DNA of 64,000 nucleotides from assembly GCA_003971905.1 (NCBI GenBank), contig RSEE01000016.1, positions 186,001 through 250,000 of the forward strand. Direction: 5' to 3'. A program made the translations under genes and the position numbers. The notes under the pieces were generated by a model. That model worked only from the letters and a program-made list of their open reading frames with translations, was not told the origin of the DNA and searched no databases. This DNA comes from Moniliella sp. 'wahieum'. Taxonomy: Eukaryota; Basidiomycota; Moniliellomycetes; Moniliellales; Moniliellaceae. Positions 23,271-33,234 of this stretch are shown piece by piece (position 1 is the stretch's first letter; every line of letters begins with the position of its first letter).

Positions 23271-24116
23271 TGTCACGGGCGGGCGCCGCCAGGGGGCCCG
23301 CCCTGGGGTTTTGGGGGTACAATCCCTTAGGTGACGGTAGGTCGACTCACGGTAGTTTCGGGCTTAGGCTGGTTGGTGTGTCCGAGCGGAGCTAGGGACG
23401 AGGAGAGGCCTTTGGTGGGGCGGCTGCACGTGTGGCAAGGCAGCGTCTGCACCGGCTTGGGCCGTAGTAACGTGTCTGAAGCCTCCGGGACTTAGGGACG
23501 GGAGGAGGCAGCGGCGGACAAACACTGCCTTAACTGGGACTGGGAATCGCCGCGACCGAAGGAGGGCTCGCGCGATTGGACTGACGAAGGGCTGGAGGAC
23601 GAGGTCGGAGGAGATGTCGGGCGCTAACAAGAGGAGCTGCCTGTACTGGATCAATTGGCTGGAAAACGGGCAGGAGTCGGACAGGATAGGCGGGAAGGGA
23701 CGAGGGTGGAGACGAGAGATGACGAGAATGGAAGGTGGGGGAAAAGATCCCCATCAACCAGGGGTACAGGCAGGATCAAAAAGGAAACGGATACAAGAGG
23801 GGTGTAGAAAGGAAGACATGTCAAAAGCGGGGTTGGTCGCCACAGGCGCGCGAGAAAGGAAACGGAAACGGGGACGGGAAGGCAGATGCCGCCACGGCAC
23901 TGTGGAAGCTCGGTGGCCTTATTTAGGCCGGCCGACTTGGACTTGGGCGGGGGGCGACTATTGTCGCGCGGAGCATGGCCCTTCGGCCACGATACTTAAT
24001 TTAGCCAACCATCATCACACTTGGTTGGCCTGCGGAGCACGCTCTACTGGGCATGTGCGGAGCAGGCGGGCCTTAGCTTGGGTCGGACCATCTCGTGTCC
24101 GCCGCAGCCCGTGACA
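23271..24116 (-). mobile_element. Solo LTR (846 bp), fossil LTR retrotransposon
   Basis: Ends are TGTCAC and GTGACA, an inverted TG...CA pair. The five bases on each side (23266-23270 and 24117-24121) are both CACTA, a target-site duplication. The interior is related along its length to 29339-30108, with shared stretches such as GGGGAAAAGATCCCCA and CTCTACTGGGCATGTGC. Orientation is given as minus because the CT-rich side reads that way; this is a guess. There is no internal coding region, so it is the remnant left by recombination between two LTRs. Confidence 0.85.
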
Positions 24117-24529
24117 CACTATTACAACTCAGTGTGGCATCATACTGCCTTCAATGCCCCAAATCGCACTGCATAGACTAACAGCAGCGTGGCAGAGACC
24201 GACCCCGGTTGCAGAATCCCCTTTTTCACATCTCGGTGTATACCAGCAATCGTAACCATATGTGCTGATAGTGGGGCGGCACAGCCAGACACTGCTGTGG
24301 GCGCGATCATTAAGACACCGTGACAGCCGGACCCAATCCGATGGCAGGAGTCCTGAGGCCTGAGAGCCATTCAACGCAGCTTCTCAAGTTAGGCCTTGGG
24401 CCTTAGTCTTAGGGGTCTCTCTCATCAATCTTCTTTTAACACAATCACTACTGCTGCCAAGGAAGACAACCTTGGCGCATTACTATTACGTGTTCCACCC
24501 TTATAGTTTTGCTTTCAACCTTGAGATCT

Positions 24530-25010
24530 GAGATATCAATACGTTCAAAGTTCTACGTGCTCGACGTTCAACGTTCAACACAACGTATCGGCGTATTTCA
24601 ACGAGATGTCCTGCCCCGACAGCGAGGAACATTATGCATTAAGTCCGCGCTAAGCGCTAACCCCCCACACTAACTCGGTCTAATAGCCGCCCCATTCGGC
24701 CGACCGAGCCGCACTATTATAATGCTCTGATGGCCTTTGTCCGCAAATAACCCGGTGTCACATGTCACATGTCATGCATCGATGCATGTCACTGTTACCA
24801 AGCATCGCCCAAAAACCAGTGGTCATCGATCAAATGTCATACATCATACATCACACATCATGCATCAATTAGCTTCACTGCTTCAGTGACTAGCTAGAGT
24901 GACTAGTGACTAGTGACTAGTGACGCATGATGCAGATACTGCATGGTGCGTGGCGCGACACGCATCACCTGTCAGATCTGTCAGAGCCGTCACGCGTCAG
25001 CGCGCCGCGG
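24530..25010. repeat. Composite island of TCA + palindromic tetramer heptamers (ACGT, CATG, TGCA, CTAG, CGCG, GCGC)
   Basis: TCAACGT words lie at 24570-24590. Three heptamers in exact register follow at 24758-24778 (TCACATG, TCACATG, TCATGCA). There are three tandem CTAGTGA at 24903-24923, and TCACGCG next to TCAGCGC at 24990-25003. The tetramer changes along the island while the TCA/TGA spacing is kept. Confidence 0.85.
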
Positions 25011-25628
25011 CTGTAATTTATTTGTTTGGGGTACTACGTAAGTAAAGGGCCGAAGAAGTTGTCTTCATTGAACGGGGAAAAAAGTAGTGATGAGATATAG
25101 CCGGGTATGGGATAGCATAGCCAAAACCTCATTCATGCGTCATGCATGCATCACGGCTTCCTCTATCTTGCCTCTCTTTACTATCGCATGCACACAGGGT
25201 ATCTTATCATCGTCATGCCCCTCATATACATCTTCACCATCACGTCATGTGCACCTCCCTCTCCTCAGAGCCTCTCTGAGACTGCCTGATCCATTCGCGT
25301 GGAGTCCATATTCTCCGTGATACTGAGTCCCCAACAGAACAACTTTTGGGGTGATAAAAAAGGTACGCATCAATCCCCGGGCGATGGCATGTATCTCGTT
25401 CATGATGTTACCCATTGCCCCTCCTATTTGATTGTATAGCACACCGTATCTCTCTCTCGCACATACGTCGCGCTGTATCTAGTTTACGTGGGGGGTCCGC
25501 CCTGTGTTGGGATTCAAAATTAGGACAAAACACAGTATCAACTATGTGGGCCTTGACCGTAACTTAGTGTATAGCAGGGCTCCAGAGCCTCACACACACT
25601 ACTGCCAGGAACTTGCGACCGCTCTGCA

Positions 25629-25655
25629 CTTCAAGCTTCAAGCTTCAAGCTTCAG
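25629..25655. repeat. (TCAAGCT)n tandem array
   Basis: Three perfect head-to-tail copies of TCAAGCT. Confidence 0.9.
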
Positions 25656-26879
25656 TACAGTGCCAGTACTGGACACTGGATGTACTGAGTGTACTATATG
25701 AATCTTGGATCTCAAAGTGGCATGTGAGCGTGGGCAATGAACTTCAGTGTTATTGTTAGCGCAGTTGCACGTTGGTTGTGAGTGCTCAGGCTGAGCGCGC
25801 TGAGTAGAGATGTATTAAATACCTTTTGCTATACTAATAATACGTCTGGCCCAAACTTCATTCTTGAAAAGCTTTTGAAGAAGCTTGAAATTTGTGACGA
25901 TGCCGCGAATGCGACCGTATATAGTCCCTTCATTTTTGTCTGAAGCATGATCTGGTCATGATCCCAGTATATGTATTAGCAGCATGTATCTATGTGCACA
26001 TGCGTCATACGCTCTCTTTCTGTGGTTATCAATTGTGCTTTGGTTTATTCTATCAAGATTGAGAGCCTTAGTCTATAGCCAATGCTCTGTATCAGTGGTC
26101 TCTGTCGCAGGCCTAGCTAGCGATGCTGGCGATGATGGATGGAGATGGCATTCAAGAGCTAAGGAGAGCTAGAGCTATGGGCCTTGATAGGCTCCTGGCC
26201 TGGAGGCCAGTGGAAACCCGTGGAAGGGCCGGAACTCACTGCCCGGTGCGCTGTGTGCATCGGGCCACGTGTCACTGAAGGCCGATGGGCTCTAGACCAC
26301 TGGTGGTCAACAGTCTCTGTACCCTGTTGGGACACTAGTGCGGTGTGCCAAAGGCATAGCCGGACTCTGGCGCTCCCAGCCACTTCCATCCAGCGGCTAG
26401 CTCCGGTAGTTCCGCTCGGGCGGAAGTGTGGCTGGCCGACTAGCCTCCTTCTAGAAGCCCCGGCAGTCGTAGATCTTAGTCTTCTCTCTTCCACTCCCTC
26501 CTCCTCCTCCCTCTCCGCTACTCTCTACTATCGCTCACCAGCAATCAATCCCTATCGTCTATTGACCCCAGTTCTTGATTGCTGTCTCGCTTGGCGTCGG
26601 GATCCGGTCACATCAACCCCCAAGCATAAGAAGAGAGTAACAAAAAGCATGCTGCATATGGCAATAAAAGACAGCTGAACTGTTTTCTCCACCCGTTTAG
26701 GTGGCGCGTGACGGAAGTATTTTCGCTTATGCACGAGCTAGTGACTAGTGACAGTGGCTGACCGGCACATAGATAAACAAAACCGTCGAGATAGTGGATA
26801 CGCAGAGAGCGGGGATATGAGTTCTCTCTCAACCGTAAAATATAAAAGTATGGAGAAAAACGGAGGAGATTTGTTAATG

Positions 26880-27130
26880 ATTTGGTGTATGATGCATAGT
26901 GATCGATGACATGTATCCTCCGAAGATCTGAGGATGTCTGAGGCTCTGACGCCTGACGCGCTGAACATCCTGAGGCCTGGTGCATCATGATACATGATGT
27001 GCATGACGCCTATAAGGCCTCAGACCTCACTGAGGCCTCAGGCTTGGCGCTGCCGTTGAGTCGGAACAATGCCAGTACGTCGCATCATGCATGGTGCATC
27101 ATGCATCGTAAATCGCTGTCACGTCGTCAC
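26880..27130. repeat. Island of TGA/TCA + palindrome words (TGCA, CGCG, GGCC, CTAG)
   Basis: Words such as TGACGCG, GAGGCCTCAG, GCATCATGCAT and GTCACTAGTG follow one another with short spacers. Confidence 0.7.
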
Positions 27131-27575
27131 TAGTGGGCTGCCCCCTCAGTTCAGGCCTCAAGGTACGCAGGCGTACAGACCAACTCTGGGTGAGGAGGTG
27201 GGATGTGCCTGGACAGTGCCTGGACCTGGCCGTGGGGTTTGCTCTGGTCTGGTGTAGTGCATGGCGGGATGTGCGGCGTGCAGCACGCGGCCAGTCGTGA
27301 CGCTTGACGCAAGTCGGCCCGTCCTTCGCCGCGTGGGCCACCCACGGATTTTCGGTCTGGCCGGGACTGGTTAGTATTCACTAGTGACTACGTTCACTGA
27401 GCTCAATACTCAATGTTCCCTACTCTATGGCTTGCAAGCTTCTGAATGCTGGTACATCCACTTTTTTGTATAAAAAACAAAGTCTTCCCCCTCCATTTGC
27501 TTGTCTGTTTCGTTAACCCAACCACAGCCAGCAGCTACCCTGTGCTCCCCCTTCGAGCGCTTCATCTTCTACATC

Positions 27576-29243
27576 ATGCATTCCGAACAGGACCCCTCTG
27601 TCCCTCCCCCGAACACTTCAGGCGACGAGTACTCCCCCCCGGAGAAGACTGTGCCTTCTTCTTCCATTGATCTGCCCAGCAGCAAGGGCGATCGCCAAGA
27701 GGTGACGAACTATGCCATGCCCTTGGAGGATGTGAAAGAGACCTCTGACGAGGAGGAGGCGGACGTGTTCACAGGAGGCAATGTGAACTTCCGTACCATG
27801 TCCTGGTAAGTACCCCATGCCCTCTGGTTTGTCTCCAGGAGGATAGCTCAACCATGGCTCAAGTGCTTAGGAGGTTATATTAACCCCAATACATGTTCTT
27901 CCAAAAAAACAGGCCCTCAGCTGCAGTTCTGATCGCCAAGTTCCAATTTGGTATCGGTGTTCTTTCAATTCCTTCGACATTCTCTTCGCTGGGTTTCGTC
28001 CCTGGTCTCTTCTCGCTCTTTATTATTCGGCCATCACCACCTATGGAGGGGTTATCATCGGCACACTGCGTCAACGGCATCCCAACATCCACACTGTTTC
28101 GGATTTGGGCCTGATTTTGGGTGGTAAGGTCTTGCGTGACATCTTTGGTGTGGCATATTGGATCTTGGTCGTTCTCACTGCCGGATCAGGCATCCTTACT
28201 GCTTCTATTGCCCTTCAGAATATCTCAGCAGGCCATGGTATCTGCACATTGGGCTACTCAGGTGTGGTAGCCGCTGCTGCGCTAGTCTTGGGTTGGGCCA
28301 GGGAGATGCCAAAATTGCGTATGCTGGCTGGGTGGGGATGATTTGCGTGTTCGCCTCCGTCATGGTCCTCACCATTGCCGTGTTGGTACGTGACCGGCCC
28401 GCAAGCGCTCCCCCAGGCCCAGTGCACAAGAAGTCAAAGTCATCAACCACGCTGATTTTTACGTGGCCGTTTCGGCAGTGGCAAACCATGTCTTCTCTCT
28501 CTTGGCCAACGTCACTTCTACTCTATTGGGGCTGAGATGAAGAATCCTAAGGACTTCCCCAAGGCTGTCTTGGCCGGGCAGAGCTTCGTGATTGTATGCT
28601 ACGTCTTTGTCGGCTGTGCCGTCTACGCTAAGTGGGGCAGTACATTGCCAGTCCTGCACTAGGATCGGCTGGCTCGTTTCCGCAAGCTTTGCTACTCGAT
28701 GGCTCTTCCTGGCTTGATTGTCTCTGTGATCATTTACACCCACATTGGCGCCAAATGGGTCTTCGTCCGTGCGCTACGTGGCACGCCCCATCTAACCAAC
28801 TCTGGGGTTGTTCACTGGACTACTTGGGTTGGTTCCTACACCGGCTGCCTAATCCTCGCCTGGGTTCTAGCCTGTGCCGTTCCTATCTTTGACGATCTCC
28901 TCGGTTTGATTGCGCAACGGTCGGCTCGTTGTTCAGTATTGTCATCACGGGGGTTACGGCATTCTACCTGCTCTCATCGAAGGAGACCGAGAAGCAAGGA
29001 CGGATGGCATGGATAGGTCAGCATGGAAAAATGGCCTGTCTTCGCCACTGAAGATGATTGTTCTTACATTGCCTTCCTAATCATGGCAGGCGGTATTTTC
29101 CTTATGGGGGAGGGGTCTACGCGGAGGCGGAGTCCCTCGTGCATGTGTACCGTAACCATGAGGCTGGCAAGCCATTTGCTTGCGATAAGCCCACTATAGT
29201 TTTTCGAACCCTCGCATATATGTGGTCGGATGGTCGAGATTGA
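27576..29243 (+). CDS. Amino-acid permease, AAAP family (Aa_trans)
   Basis: Plasma- or vacuolar-membrane amino-acid/proton carrier of the fungal neutral amino-acid permease type. The ATG at 27576 starts MHSEQDPSVPPPN, a hydrophilic tail of about 75 residues. A 107-nt intron (27806-27912) then splits the Trp codon of TMSW-PSAAVLIAKFQFGIGV, the family's first helix. Further helices: GVIIGTLRQRHP, TVSDLGLILGG, AYWILVVLTAGSGIL, GMICVFASVMVLTIAVLV, YSIGAEMKNPKDFPKAV, FVIVCYVFVGCAVYAKWG, ALPGLIVSVIIYTHIGAKWV. A second intron (29017-29089) gives AWIG-GIFLMG before GVYAEAESLVHVY. Several single-base frame changes lie inside conserved helices (near 28005, 28300, 28440, 28520). The ending in the 29243 frame is the least certain part. 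Confidence 0.85.
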
Positions 29244-29338
29244 TGGTATAATTAGCTCCTCTTCTGTGGTATTTTTTTCTTCCCCGACTTTATTCCCTTT
29301 CACTTCTGTATTAAAGTATAACTGTACTTCTCGGCATA

Positions 29339-30108
29339 TGTTACATCAACTCATCCATCATTCTTCTAGTATCCGTTGGATAAGTGCAGTAATAGTAATG
29401 AGGAGAGACTATATGGAGAGACCGGAAATCTCTTGATATGCTGGTATGGGGAATCGAAGCGGTTGAAGGGAGGATTGCGTGCTGGACGGATGGAGAGCTG
29501 TTGGAGACGAAAGGTCGCGAAGGATACGGAGGCTAAGCGGATGAGGAGGGAGAGGAGGCTGCCTGTACTGAGATCAATTGGCTGGATAACGGGAAGGAGA
29601 GCTGACAGGTTATAGGAGGAAGGACGAGAAGGATACAGAGGAGGAGATGAGAAAGGACGAGATGAGAGAGAGAGGACGAGAGGTGACATGGAGAAGGTTA
29701 GAGAGGACGAAAATAGAAGGGTGGGGAAAAGATCCCCACCACTCAGGGGTACAGGCTAGATCAAAAGGGAAAACGGATTATACAATAGGGGGGTGTAGAA
29801 AGGTGGACACGCCAAAAGAGGGTGGTTTTTGAGCAGGCGTAACAGAGAAAGGAAAAGGAAGCAGTGACGGAGGCGACAGTCAGGCAAACATAGGAGCTTG
29901 GTGGCATTATTTACGCCATCCAGGACTTGGGCGGGGGGGGCGGACGATCCTAGCGCGGACGCATATGGCCACACTTGGGCCACCATACCTGATTTAACCA
30001 ACCATCCTCAACTTGTTTGGACTTCAGGGTGGGCGCTCTACTGGGCATGTGCAGAGCAGGCGGTCTTAGCTTGGATCGGACCATCTCGATCCAACTCAGC
30101 CCGTAACA
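29339..30108 (-). mobile_element. Solo LTR (770 bp), same family as 23271-24116
   Basis: Starts TGTTAC and ends GTAACA, an inverted TG...CA pair. It is related over most of its length to the LTR at 23271-24116, in the same orientation. The flanking five bases are GCATA and ATATA, sharing only the last three, so the target-site duplication has decayed or was altered. No internal region remains. It sits about 100 bp after the permease stop codon. Confidence 0.8.
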
Positions 30109-30794
30109 ATATATATGCGGTTTCATTGTCGTAGTACTAGTACAATATATAGAGGAGACGCCGGAAGGGCAGCTCTTCCTTCTCGACTCCGTTCTACAGC
30201 AACACTGTCTCCAGTCGGGGAAACCACGCCGTTCAAATGGGCAGATGGTATCTATGTTGTTACTCAGGGGCGCATACGTACTACAGTCCAGTGCCCGACG
30301 AGACAACGAGGAAGGAGACGAGGGAAAAATCCTAATACCGTCACGTGCGAGGAGTGTGAAAAGCCGAACGAATACACAAAAAGGGGTTATAATAGCAGTT
30401 GACAGAGGGACGAATGGAGGACCAGATAAGTCAAGGGTGATCAGACGTAAAGACGAGGGAAGACAATCAAAAGCTTCAAGGACGACTGAGCGATGAACGT
30501 ATGAACACCCGTCTCGTTTTTGTTCCCAAACCTCTCGGGTCCAAACGTAAACTCTATGCAGCCATATGGCCTTAGAGCCCCAATGGCACTAGGCCACTGA
30601 CAGCAGGTGCTTCCGAAATGAAGCACGATAAAAACTTTCACATGTGCGTATGGCGCCGCGCTCCAATTTCAAAACGTTACCACCATCATCAACCGCGTTG
30701 CTTTCATTTCACCTCTGGGCCACGCACGCAACAAGCTTGACACAGCCATCCACCATCAACTGCATCAACAGCCAGAAGCCCTCTCTCTTCAATC
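30109..30794. other. Intergenic region between solo LTR and ORC4
   Basis: 5' flank of ORC4. I see nothing else in it. Confidence 0.5.
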
Positions 30795-32632
30795 ATGCCG
30801 AGCAAGCGTTCCGCTGCTGCTCCCCCCACCAGGGTAACAAGCGGGCATGCACCCATGTGGGAAACGATCAAACCTCGAGAGGAGTGCGTACTCGTCGCCA
30901 ACTGCTCGACAACCCCGACTCGGAATCGGGCAGTGAGAGCGGTTCTGAGTCTGAGGCAGCCGAAACCTCGGACAACCAACAAGCCGGAAAGGCGGAGAAA
31001 ACTCTCCGCTCTCCCCCCGAGCACGTCGAGGCATGGTGTTGGCCAGGCCAAGTTGCAAATCAAATCCGCTCTAAGAGCTCCCCACACAACGAGAAGGGCC
31101 AACACACACTTGACGGTCTTTTTTCTGCTTGCTGAGGGGAGAGAGAGTAAACTCGGCCATGCTCCTCGGTCACATGGGACGGGAAAAACTTCGGTACGTA
31201 TCGATCTTGCATTCTAGTTAATCCAGCTAATTGATAGCCAGGCAATTCAAGCTGCGATTGAGCCAAGACGAAGTAAGCTCACGTCGTGCGACTGCACTCG
31301 ACACTCCATCCCAACGACAAAGTCGCGGTGCGTGAGTTGGTGCGGCAGTTGGTTACTGTAGGCGCCTTGGCTGAGCTCTATGCTCAGGACTTGGCCGACT
31401 TCGACGATGAGATTCCGGCTGCCGACTCCCAGGGGGGGAAGAGGAGGAGGGGAGGAACTAGAAGAAGAAGAATCCGACGATTCTCCCCTGGAATCGGACG
31501 ACGAAGAGGTCGCGCACATGACCAAGCTGCGCCAGAAGCGGCAGCAGGCCCGTGAGGCGGCTGCAAGGCCGCCGCAGAAGACTCAATCCTTGCATCGGTG
31601 TCCACTGCTACCGCCATCTACTCTCTCTCTTGGCCAAGCCCGCTGCAGAGGCAAACCGATAAGGACAAAAAACCGATTGTGATTGTGCTAGACAATATGG
31701 ACGAGTTTGCACTTCGACCCAAGCAGGCACTTCTTTATGTCCTGTTGGATGCAGTACAGGCCTCCTCCTATCCACCTGGCTTGTGATTTTGGCCACCTCT
31801 ACAAGGGGGGACACTTTGGACCTCCTCGAGAAGAGAGTCAAGTCACGATTTTCTCATCGAGTGGTGCATATGCGTCCACCGGCTGACCTTGCAGCCTACA
31901 CATCTCTGTTCAAGGGTTTGCTCACCTTGGACTTAGACATCAAATCTCGCGGCGACAGCCCAGAGGATGGAATACGTTTGCCAAAGCATGGAACGAGAAG
32001 GTGAAGGAAATTGTTGACCATGTGTACGTTTCAAGCTTTACTCGCTATCATATGGAAACTTCGTGGGACATGCGTACCTTGGGAACTACCATTCTGTGCG
32101 CAATGGCCATGCTTTCCTCACCCCTTCCAACTGCTGGACTGTTGGCTCGTTCCCTGGTCTTAGGGGACGCTAGGGGAAAGGAGGCTCTGTTACGTACCCT
32201 TTCTGTACCCGAGAGCACGCTACTTGCTGCAGCCTTGCGAGTCTCTCACGTCCGGGGACAAGAAACGTTTACTCTCGCCATGCTTCAAGCCGAGCTTGCT
32301 TCATATCTGCCTCCTGACCGGAAACGAGTCAAGACCGGGATTTCCAGCATGGCAGTCCTTAGATACCTATCAGAGTCTCCTTTCTCTTTCTCTCTTTATT
32401 CCCGCTACTGTGGCGAACAATCTCTCGGATCTGCCCAACCTGGTGGCGTGGGTGCCACCTGTCGTTGTGGGGGCACACGTGGGGCAAAGGCCGGGCCGAT
32501 GCCACTGCTTTTCCTTCCCACTAGGCTCGCTGTTCTCCCCCGTGACCTCATCTCCTCCCTTTCAGATGAGAGAAGAGAAGAGTTCCGCTTGATCAGAGAT
32601 TGGTCAAGTGGGCCCAAAAGAAAATCGATTAA
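30795..32632 (+). CDS. ORC4: Origin recognition complex subunit 4 (AAA+ ATPase fold)
   Basis: Subunit of the complex that marks replication origins and loads MCM. The ATG at 30795 (MPSKRSAAAPPT) leads into an acidic Ser/Glu-rich N-terminus (NPDSESGSESGSESEAAETS). A Walker A of the form HGTGKTS lies at about 31174-31194, followed by an intron (GTACGT...AGCCAG). Then come VRLHSTLHPNDKVAVRELVR, Walker B-like IVIVLDNMDEFA (about 31680), and LEKRVKSRFSHRVVHMRPP, an ORC4 signature matching the human LLEKRVKSRFSHR. The winged-helix part has VPESTLLAAALRVSHVRGQE. The C-terminus reads VPLDQRLVKWAQKKID and a TAA ending at 32632. Several frame changes interrupt the gene, and the central introns cannot be fixed from sequence alone. 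Confidence 0.86.
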
Positions 32633-33138
32633 TGCACCGCTCACGTGGCGCTGTGAACATTTGCAGTGGGAGGGGCCAGTAGATGAGCACACTGAGTGTA
32701 ATATACCACCGTTAACATGGCTAACCGGAACACCCACATCTGGCTTGTTGCGACCCGGTGATTGCACTGCATAGCTCCTGATTCAGGCCATAATAATACC
32801 ATTTGCAAACCGTAAGTACAAAAATATATAGCAAAAAGCTTCGTCTCCCGTGGACTCGCTCATGCTTAAGCTCTGTCAATGATATGGATTCAAATGGAAA
32901 GAAGATTAAAAGATGTGGAGCTGACTTTCGAACATACTTTGCGAAGCCAATACCAATGACCAGGGTCGCGATCATCCGGAAAGGGTTCAAAATCATACAT
33001 TGCCAGACCTATCAAAACAGCACTGGCGTTCAACGTACGTCCAATGTTCACCACGCTCAATCACCAGGGAAGCGTAGAGGTTTAGAGGTTGTTCGCTTCA
33101 GCCTCGGGGGAAAATGCTTCGACATACACAAAATATTG
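32633..33138. other. Intergenic region between ORC4 and tRNA-Glu
   Basis: About 500 bp of 3' flank. No gene recognised. Confidence 0.5.
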
Positions 33139-33145
33139 AAAAAAA
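33139..33145 (-). terminator. RNA polymerase III terminator of tRNA-Glu
   Basis: Seven consecutive T on the minus strand, two to three bases beyond the mature 3' end of the tRNA. Confidence 0.85.
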
Positions 33146-33147
33146 GT

Positions 33148-33234
33148 TTCCCCGACCGGGAGTCGAACCCGGGTCTTGACGGAACTCCGCTGATGAGCTG
33201 AGAGCGTACATCATAGCCGTTGGACCATCGAGGA
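33148..33234 (-). tRNA. tRNA-Glu (CTC) with a 16-nt intron
   Basis: The acceptor stem TCCTCGA pairs with TCGGGGA over seven positions with one G-T, followed by discriminator A. The T arm is CCGGG-TTCGACT-CCCGG. The D loop AACGGCTAT is the one found in yeast tRNA-Glu. The anticodon loop C-T-CTC-A puts T33 before anticodon CTC, and a 16-nt insert beginning GCTCATCAG follows position 37, the canonical nuclear intron site. The anticodon stem pairs at three positions. Its two outer pairs fail, and would pair if one base had been lost after CCGT. The internal promoter B box GGTTCGACTCC is intact. Confidence 0.82.

Larger units (their letters stand above)
24117..27575. other. Gene-free region with dense islands of short palindromic words
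   Basis: About 3.5 kb without a recognisable gene. It contains the clearest TCA-palindrome heptamer arrays of the window (24530-25010, 25629-25655, 26880-27130). The open frame at 26184-26678 has no protein-like features. The 3' part is the upstream region of the amino-acid permease. Confidence 0.5.

Noticed and set aside
26184-26678. Open frame of 164 codons, possibly an LTR-like block with a CT-rich 3' side
   Set aside because: No matching TG...CA ends, no target duplication and no second copy in the window. The translation has no protein-like features.
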